From NCBI GenBank assembly GCA_030837265.1, contig JAUPKV010000685.1, forward strand, positions 1 through 9,853: DNA of 9,853 nucleotides, given 5' to 3'. A model generated the notes under the pieces. It was given only the letters and a program-made list of their open reading frames with translations. It ran no database searches and had not been told where the DNA came from. Positions 6,843 to 9,853 of the stretch are shown piece by piece. The position numbers were made by a program, and so were the translations under genes. Origin of the DNA: Methanobacteriota archaeon. Its GTDB lineage: Archaea > Halobacteriota > Methanosarcinia > Methanosarcinales > Methanosarcinaceae. The stretch's first letter is position 1. Each line of letters opens with the position of its first letter.

Positions 6843-6926
6843 TCACCGCAGCAGATCGTAAAAAGAGGCATGGGACTTCATCTCACCTCCTCTGCCTCTA
6901 CATGGCTTTTACTCATATTCTTTTTT
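6843..6926 (+). ncRNA. Candidate small RNA with anti-Shine-Dalgarno loop
   Basis: GATTTATATTTA (about 6813-6824) is a good TATA box and predicts a start near 6843. GTAAAA-AGAGGCA (6858-6870) pairs with TGCCTCT (6893-6899) and TTTTAC (6907-6912), giving 13 base pairs with a 7-base bulge. The 22-base loop includes CACCTCCT (6884-6891), identical to the conserved 3' end of archaeal 16S rRNA. A T6 run at 6921-6926 could end transcription. The alternative reading on the minus strand is a ribosome binding site GGAGGTGAG followed by ATG and 12 codons, which would be a gene remnant. Expression is not shown. Confidence 0.35.
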
Positions 6927-7113
6927 CAAAAATAAGAACATGAATCTGAGAACTGATAAAATAATATGAAGGGATAACATAGACAATGGAACCGAGTTTC
7001 ATTATTACCCCAAAATTTGAGTAGCCAACTCTATGTAATAACTCATGGAGATAACAATAACACATTAAGTTAACAACAATAAAAAATGAATTACAAAGTT
7101 GTTGGGAAAACAA
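6913..7113 (-). pseudogene. Short membrane-protein frame with an HELLH motif, probably a gene fragment
   Basis: A 66-codon frame from a TTG at 7113 to TGA at 6913. It contains a hydrophobic segment (about residues 7-22, FFIVVNLMCYCYL) running into HELLHRVGYSNFG, an HExxH zinc-site pattern at the end of a membrane helix, and then a second hydrophobic stretch (GSIVYVIPSYYFI). Membrane-embedded zincin-like proteins such as the DUF3267 family have this order but are usually more than twice as long. No ribosome binding site precedes the TTG and no ATG lies upstream in frame. I therefore read it as the remains of a longer gene, though a true small membrane protein is possible. The stretch 7114-7320 holds no gene. 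Confidence 0.35.
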
Positions 7114-7190
7114 GCCTGTATTCGAAATTTAATTTTTTTCTGCCCTTTTACAGAATATCTTTTTTAGGAATAGTCACATGATCCCGAAAG

Positions 7191-7236
7191 ATGGCTTTTT
7201 TAGGTCAGGCCTGCAGCCATCAGGATAGCTTTTCTA
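7191..7236. repeat. Dispersed repeat, copy A
   Basis: GGCTTTTTTAGGTCAGGCCT leads into GCAGCCAT and CAGGATAGCTTTT. It matches copies B (8697-8744) and C (9758-9803) in the pattern T6, GTCAGGCCT, GCAGCTGC-like core, CAGGCT, T-rich tail. This copy has a diverged core. Confidence 0.6.
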
Positions 7237-7323
7237 TGAGTAAACTTAGCAAACGTAACAGTTTAAATCTTAAAACTAAACGGAAAAGAATTTAATCAAT
7301 TTCAATTATGATGTCTTGCAGGT

Positions 7324-7364
7324 CGACAAATGCAATCACCTCGCAAAATTGTATTCATTTGTCG
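7324..7364. repeat. Hairpin CGACAAATG...CATTTGTCG enclosing a Shine-Dalgarno or anti-Shine-Dalgarno motif
   Basis: Perfect 9-bp arms (7324-7332 and 7356-7364) are followed inward by CAAT/ATTG (7333-7336 and 7348-7351). The plus-strand loop reads CACCTCGCAAA; the minus-strand loop carries GCGAGGTG, a ribosome binding site. On the minus strand a 15-codon frame (VIAFVDLQDIIIEID) starts from the GTG inside that motif. Confidence 0.6.
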
Positions 7365-7404
7365 CCCTGTTATAGTTATTGTGTTATTGCCGAGCTTATT
7401 TTAT

Positions 7405-7416
7405 AAGGAAAAAATT
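7405..7416 (-). terminator. T-run terminator after the MC1 gene
   Basis: Minus-strand sequence TCAATTTTTTCC (T6 at 7414-7409) lies 15 bases beyond the MC1 stop. Oligo-T without a strong hairpin is a usual archaeal termination signal. Confidence 0.5.
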
Positions 7417-7428
7417 GAAGAAAGGACG

Positions 7429-7728
7429 TTATTCAATTGTCTCGATTTTCTCTTTCTTCACAAAGGGCTTACTTATTTCCTCAGGCATCCAAGCAGGCCT
7501 ATTTTCCGGAGCTTTAACAATTTCCTTCCATCCTTTGAAAACATGCACTTTCTTTGTTCCACGTTCCCTAAGTTTAATAAGTTCAGGTTTCTTTTTTGTC
7601 CCATTGCCTCTATTTGCTGCTTTAAGTGCTGCTTGTCTCGGTTGTTTTCCTGTGAAAACTCCGTGCTCGTTGCCTTCTTCATCTCGCAATACAAAATTTC
7701 TGGGTTCGGTTTCGGTTATAGTAATCAC
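7429..7728 (-). CDS. Non-histone chromosomal protein MC1
   Basis: A 99-residue MC1-family protein, the abundant small basic DNA-bending protein that compacts the chromosome in Methanosarcina. The core from RNFVLRDEEGNEHGVFTGKQ through AALKAANRG, LRERGTKKVHVFK, KNRPAWMPE-like (ENRPAWMPEE) and ISKPFVKKE matches the published 93-residue MC1 nearly residue for residue, so the family call is firm. The annotated start is a GTG at 7728, giving six residues more than classical MC1 at the N-terminus. No separate Shine-Dalgarno precedes it; AGGTGATT overlaps the GTG itself, so the true start may differ by a few codons or the mRNA may have a very short leader. A good promoter lies upstream and a T-run downstream, so it is a single-gene transcript. 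Confidence 0.97.
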   Translation of the reverse strand: MITITETEPRNFVLRDEEGNEHGVFTGKQPRQAALKAANRGNGTKKKPELIKLRERGTKKVHVFKGWKEIVKAPENRPAWMPEEISKPFVKKEKIETIE

Positions 7729-7768
7729 CTGTGTTTGATTAACTCTCTAGATAATGAATATCTTCTAA

Positions 7769-7788
7769 ATTATATAAAAGTTTCTGCG
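7769..7788 (-). promoter_or_regulatory. Promoter (BRE/TATA) of the MC1 gene
   Basis: Minus-strand CGCAGAAACTTTTATATAAT is a strong archaeal BRE-TATA match. It predicts transcription start near 7748-7745 and a leader of about 20 bases before the GTG at 7728. Confidence 0.6.
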
Positions 7789-7890
7789 AATGTATGCTAT
7801 AGTTATTGATTTATAGATTTTAATGATATTGTCGTATATGGAAAAGGCGCATGATAGTAGTAGTTTCAGCAAAACATGTGACCAAAACTT

Positions 7891-8004
7891 ATGGATCCGA
7901 AGGCAAAGCAGCTAGGCAAAAGAGAAAAACACAAACAAGAGATTGAATACAAAAAGGAAATCTCAAAAGAATACCTTTTTAAAAGAATCTCCTGGTTGTT
8001 ATAA
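7891..8004 (+). CDS. Small basic hypothetical protein, 37 residues
   Basis: An ATG at 7891 opens a frame of 37 codons ending at TAA 8002-8004: MDPKAKQLGKREKHKQEIEY, then KKEISKEYLFKRISWLL. It is rich in Lys and Glu with a hydrophobic C-terminus and reads like real protein rather than random AT-rich translation. An in-frame TGA at 7879 fixes the ATG as the only start, but no Shine-Dalgarno is visible. It runs divergently from MC1. A 13-bp hairpin follows two bases after the stop. I do not recognise the family. Confidence 0.35.
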   Translation: MDPKAKQLGKREKHKQEIEYKKEISKEYLFKRISWLL

Positions 8005-8005
8005 G

Positions 8006-8037
8006 CTTTTGAATTGCATTTGCCTGCAGTTCAAAAG
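8006..8037 (+). promoter_or_regulatory. Strong 13-bp hairpin between two small ORFs
   Basis: CTTTTGAATTGCA (8006-8018) pairs with TGCAGTTCAAAAG (8025-8037), one G-T pair, around the loop TTTGCC. It lies between the stop codon at 8004 and the ribosome binding site at 8051. It could be a terminator, a processing site or a translational control element. Confidence 0.5.
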
Positions 8038-8068
8038 TAACAAATGTGCAGGAGGTGTCTCTATCAAT

Positions 8069-8209
8069 GTGCCGACTGAACTATCTGAGGTTTTGGTGAA
8101 ACTATCTTCTTGTTTGTGTTCTCTTAAATTGATTAACGCAAGCTTGAAAGAAGTAGACAAAACAATCAGTTTAGTGAAGCGAATTAAGGAAAAGCTAACA
8201 CACAAATAA
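8069..8209 (+). CDS. Small helical hypothetical protein, 46 residues
   Basis: A 46-codon frame starting at GTG 8069 (MPTELSEVLVKLSSCLCSLK, then LINASLKEVDKTISLVKRIK and EKLTHK). Leu, Val and Ile recur with 3-4 spacing, as in an amphipathic helix or coiled coil. GGAGGTGT at 8051-8058 is a full-strength Shine-Dalgarno, with a slightly long 10-base gap to the GTG. The frame is open upstream to 7943, but that part reads as poor protein and overlaps the 37-codon ORF, so I chose the GTG. An ATG one base earlier (8068) gives only ten codons in another frame. The stop lies inside the hairpin CTAACACA/TGTGTTAG. Function unknown. Confidence 0.45.
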   Translation: MPTELSEVLVKLSSCLCSLKLINASLKEVDKTISLVKRIKEKLTHK

Positions 8210-8217
8210 TGTGTTAG
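8195..8217 (+). terminator. Hairpin overlapping the stop codon of the 46-residue ORF
   Basis: CTAACACA (8195-8202) pairs perfectly with TGTGTTAG (8210-8217) around CAAATAA, which contains the TAA stop. It resembles a terminator stem but has no T-run after it. Confidence 0.35.
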
Positions 8218-8330
8218 TGATTCAAGATAATTTATGGAGTAAGCCTTCCTGACTTATCCATCCATGTAGGGACAATAACTTTTTATTCATAGAAAATCAA
8301 TTAATTAAATACACATTATAAGAGACATCT

Positions 8331-8393
8331 AAGTTTTAAATTCCACTCGGATAGGCAAACTGTAGCAATACAGATCTGAGCGGATTGAAACTT
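8331..8393 (+). ncRNA. 63-base extended hairpin with GCAA tetraloop
   Basis: Three stacked stems are visible: AAGTTTTAA/TTGAAACTT (8331-8339 with 8385-8393, one G-T), CCACTCGGAT/ATCTGAGCGG (8343-8352 with 8374-8383, one mismatch and one G-T) and CTGTA/TACAG (8360-8364 with 8369-8373) closed by the tetraloop GCAA. A 7-base bulge AGGCAAA sits on the left side only. GNRA tetraloops are typical of folded RNAs, and the G-T pairs favour selection on RNA of this strand. Possible AT-rich promoter sequence lies at about 8300-8320. No known RNA family is recognised. This may be the 5' part of a longer structured transcript ending at 8900. Confidence 0.45.
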
Positions 8394-8420
8394 TAGTCTT
8401 CAAAAACTTCTTTTTCCCAC

Positions 8421-8873
8421 GTGAAAGTCTCATTCGTTGCATTTAGTGCCTTCTTATTACGAAATAAGATGGATAAATGCTGTAAGGAGACAGGATTTAG
8501 AAACAGAATGAATGGCTTTTATAAATATCTAAATAAAATAATAAACCCTATATACTGTTTTAATAAGATGTTTGATTGCAGGCTGACATCATACTTTAAA
8601 AAGTACCCAAGTCAATTAAAAAAGTATGAGTTATCTATGCGCCTTAGTCAGCCTGTAAATAACACCCCTTTTGAGATAAACTTCTTGCAAATTAAAAGGC
8701 CTTTTTTAAGTCAGGCTTGCAGCTGCCAGGCTTATAATTTTAAAACTAATGATTATAGCCTAAAATCCAGTTTATCCGGAGCACTGCAGGTAGGAATTTC
8801 TAGCACAAAAGAGACAATATTGTTAGCTGTAAGAAAAACAAGAAACACGATGGTATGTTCATCGTGGTCTTGA
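8421..8873 (+). CDS. Uncertain 150-residue ORF within a structured region
   Basis: A GTG at 8421 opens 150 codons without a stop, which is long for such AT-rich DNA. The product has no recognisable domain and an odd composition, rich in Ser, Asn, Lys and Cys. No Shine-Dalgarno precedes the GTG; an internal ATG at 8508 has GGAG only 18 bases upstream. The frame runs straight through several hairpins (8439-8480, 8576-8658, 8846-8866) and through dispersed repeat copy B, which it would translate as LSQACSCQAYNF. This suggests the open frame may be incidental to a noncoding structured transcript. I keep it as a low-confidence gene. Confidence 0.25.
   Translation: MKVSFVAFSAFLLRNKMDKCCKETGFRNRMNGFYKYLNKIINPIYCFNKMFDCRLTSYFKKYPSQLKKYELSMRLSQPVNNTPFEINFLQIKRPFLSQACSCQAYNFKTNDYSLKSSLSGALQVGISSTKETILLAVRKTRNTMVCSSWS
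8439..8480 (+). repeat. Nested hairpin GCATTTA/TAAATGC with inner TCTTATT/AATAAGA
   Basis: The outer arms are 8439-8445 and 8474-8480. The inner perfect 7-bp stem (8452-8458 and 8463-8469) closes on ACGA. CC/GG can pair between the two. Confidence 0.5.
8576..8658 (+). repeat. Nested hairpin with 12-bp outer and 9-bp inner stems
   Basis: TTGCAGGCTGAC (8576-8587) pairs with GTCAGCCTGTAA (8647-8658), one G-T. Inside, TCATACTTT (8589-8597) pairs perfectly with AAAGTATGA (8621-8629). Confidence 0.55.
8697..8744. repeat. Dispersed repeat, copy B
   Basis: AGGCCTTTTTTAAGT is followed by CAGGCTT, the palindrome GCAGCTGC and a second CAGGCTT, then an AT-rich tail. See copies A (7191) and C (9758). 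Confidence 0.65.
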
Positions 8874-8900
8874 AAAGAAGTCTATATTACTTCTTTTTTT
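8846..8900 (+). terminator. Tandem hairpins ending in a T7 run
   Basis: CACGATG (8846-8852) pairs with CATCGTG (8860-8866). Then AAAAGAAGT (8873-8881) pairs perfectly with ACTTCTTTT (8889-8897), continuing into T7 (8894-8900). This is a convincing terminator for plus-strand transcription coming from the left, facing the minus-strand terminator at 8955-8973. Confidence 0.6.
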
Positions 8901-8954
8901 GTGGAAGTAAACAAAGGTGGACGTGGATTTGGTTAGATGAACATTGTTCTATTC

Positions 8955-8973
8955 AAAAAACGGAACGCTTTTT
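8955..8973 (-). terminator. Terminator of the Gly/Cys/Trp-rich peptide gene
   Basis: Minus-strand AAAAAGCGTTCCGTTTTTT forms a short imperfect stem ending in T6, four bases past the stop codon at 8977. Confidence 0.5.
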
Positions 8974-8976
8974 ATT

Positions 8977-9093
8977 TTAACACCAGCCGCAGCCACCGCC
9001 GCAGCCGCCGCCCCAGCCGCAGCCGCCGCCCCAGCCGCAGCCGCTCCTACATCTATTCCAAAAGTTGCCGCATCCGCAGCCAAACCATCCCAT
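8977..9093 (-). CDS. 38-residue Gly/Cys/Trp-rich peptide
   Basis: The reading is MGWFGCGCGNFWNRCRSGCG, then WGGGCGWGGGCGGGCGWC. Of 38 residues, 17 are Gly, 8 Cys and 5 Trp; only N10, N13, R14, R16 and S17 are polar. The second half repeats CGWGGG, encoded by a tandem 18-base unit. Start and expression signals are excellent: GGAGG at 9105-9101 is 7 bases before the ATG, AT-rich TATA-like sequence lies at about 9126-9138, and a T-run terminator follows. The G+C-rich body stands out sharply from AT-rich surroundings. Eight Cys, one of them in a CGC pair, suggest metal binding, disulfides or a structural role. There is no leader-core cleavage motif and no modification enzyme nearby. I do not recognise a named family. 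The complementary strand reads as Ala/Pro-rich and is a shadow. Confidence 0.75.
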   Translation of the reverse strand: MGWFGCGCGNFWNRCRSGCGWGGGCGWGGGCGGGCGWC

Positions 9094-9125
9094 ATATTTT
9101 CCTCCTCTTTGTTTGATATTTATAT

Positions 9126-9138
9126 TATTAATTTAAAC
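9126..9138 (-). promoter_or_regulatory. Putative TATA box of the Gly/Cys/Trp-rich peptide gene
   Basis: Minus-strand GTTTAAATTAATA would place transcription start near 9106, just upstream of the ribosome binding site at 9105-9101. A second TATA-like stretch at 9117-9126 is too close to leave room for the binding site. Confidence 0.45.
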
Positions 9139-9173
9139 TCGTGTTGTGTTATTGGAGAAGGTGAACATTTCCG

Positions 9174-9196
9174 AATCAGATAGTAATTATCTGATT
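9174..9196. promoter_or_regulatory. Perfect 9-bp palindrome upstream of the peptide gene
   Basis: AATCAGATA (9174-9182) and TATCTGATT (9188-9196) flank GTAAT. The site lies about 40 bases upstream of the putative TATA box, a place for an activator or repressor. The following stretch 9197-9600 has no supported gene; it is AT-rich with a weak plus-strand frame. Confidence 0.4.
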
Positions 9197-9608
9197 AAAT
9201 CATTCATCGACTCCAAAAGTGTTTTTAATTCAAGTCAATTATATTTAGACAAAGGCCCTATATTTTATTTTATGGATTTGGGCACGCGTTTTTATAAAAC
9301 CGACTTGAATATATATAAATATATAATAATGAATTATATAAAAACCACCGAATATTTTTTCCTTACTCTATTTTTGTCAAAACATCTCAATACATAACTT
9401 TCTTTGCTATCTCTGTTACATATGAAGTGAAATAAACCAAAATCAGACTATATACAATAATTTAATGATAATTTATAATCTACTTAAGGAAAAAGAGTGG
9501 AAATAAACATAATAATCTCATTGTCTTATTTAAAATATAAAATAATGTTATTAATTGTGAGATATTTTGTGTGAGTATATGGAGCTTCCTGATAGAATTT
9601 CATTTTTT

Positions 9609-9743
9609 TCAAATTTTGCTTTTCTTATTGCTGTTTCTTGGTAAGATTATTCCATAAATTAACAAAGCCGCCACGTGGGCTGTTTGACTCCAGATGGCTC
9701 CATTTGTTTCGGGTAAATAATCTATTATATCAATCAGGAAAAT
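9609..9743 (-). pseudogene. Probable C-terminal fragment of a membrane protein gene
   Basis: A minus-strand frame of 44 codons without a start codon, ending at TGA 9609. It contains DYLPETNGAIWSQTAHVAAL followed by LIYGIILPRNSNKKSKI: a hydrophobic helix and a short basic tail, as at the end of a membrane protein. Upstream it is closed by a TGA at 9746-9744. The composition is more protein-like than the surroundings, but the fragment is short and the family is not recognised. The sequence also contains the palindrome CCACGTGG near 9672. Confidence 0.3.
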
Positions 9744-9757
9744 TCACAGCATAAATA

Positions 9758-9803
9758 AATATTTTTTATATCGGGCCTGCAGCTGCAAGGCTGTTATTTT
9801 TAA
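9758..9803. repeat. Dispersed repeat, copy C
   Basis: ATATTTTTTATATCGGGCCT leads into GCAGCTGC, AAGGCTG and a T-rich tail. It shares the T6, GGGCCT/GGCCT, GCAGCTGC and AGGCT blocks with copies A and B. It lies about 1.06 kb after copy B and 2.57 kb after copy A. Confidence 0.6.
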
Positions 9804-9853
9804 TACAAGAAGATAAAAATAAAAAGGAGTAACAAGGGAATTAAAATTGTAGC

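Noticed and set aside
7330..7809. Long plus-strand frames of 119 and 159 codons
   Set aside because: Both are antisense to the MC1 gene and have no translation signals.
8382..8391. GGATTGAAAC, resembling the end of a CRISPR repeat
   Set aside because: It occurs once, with no spaced repetition and no cas genes; it is part of the 63-base hairpin.
8944..9183. Ala/Pro-rich plus-strand reading frame
   Set aside because: It is the complement of the Gly/Cys/Trp-rich peptide gene, which has the ribosome binding site, promoter and terminator on the other strand.
9146..9397. 83-codon plus-strand frame from a GTG
   Set aside because: The purine-rich GGAGAAGG lies after the start, not before it; the frame crosses the 9-bp palindrome and AT-rich sequence and gives no recognisable protein.
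9824..9853. AAGGAGTAACAAGG near the right edge, resembling a 16S rRNA segment or a ribosome binding site
   Set aside because: The similarity is about ten bases only, and no start codon in a usable frame follows inside the window.

Overview
The window looks like chromosomal DNA of a methanogenic archaeon of the genus Methanosarcina. The reasons are an fmd-type formylmethanofuran dehydrogenase operon in the order E-F-A (the Methanosarcina order), an MC1 chromosomal protein almost identical to the known Methanosarcina MC1, AT-rich intergenic DNA with archaeal TATA boxes, and Shine-Dalgarno sites of the GGAGGTGA type. The species cannot be fixed from the sequence alone.

Left part (1-2435, minus strand): the start of a methanogenesis operon. 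fmdE (FmdE family with a zinc ribbon) is followed after 18 bases by fmdF (polyferredoxin with eight cluster motifs, TTG start). The fmdF stop codon directly abuts the ATG of fmdA, whose first 253 codons lie in the window. These genes serve the first step of CO2 reduction to methane, and the last step of methyl oxidation: CO2 + methanofuran <-> formylmethanofuran. A divergent 590-base intergenic region separates them from a plus-strand NAD(P)-dependent aldehyde dehydrogenase (3024-4388) that has all its catalytic residues.

Right part (4389-9853): a gene-poor, AT-rich region of the kind common in Methanosarcina. It holds a decayed gene (4459-4842), a possible insertion-sequence remnant (about 5597-5762), a small putative helix-turn-helix protein (5815-6198), an ISL3-like pair of inverted ends (6668-6763), a short membrane protein or fragment with an HELLH motif (6913-7113), the MC1 gene (7429-7728), two small plus-strand ORFs (7891-8004 and 8069-8209), and an unlisted 38-residue Gly/Cys/Trp-rich peptide gene (8977-9093) with a textbook ribosome binding site.

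Noncoding structure is the most unusual aspect. A 63-base near-perfect hairpin with a GCAA tetraloop (8331-8393) is followed by more nested hairpins and a hairpin/T-run terminator (8873-8900), which suggests a long structured plus-strand transcript. A compact candidate small RNA (about 6843-6926) carries the anti-Shine-Dalgarno sequence CACCTCCT in its loop. A roughly 45-base dispersed repeat built around GCAGCTGC occurs three times (near 7194, 8698 and 9763). All functional statements about these noncoding elements are inference from sequence alone.
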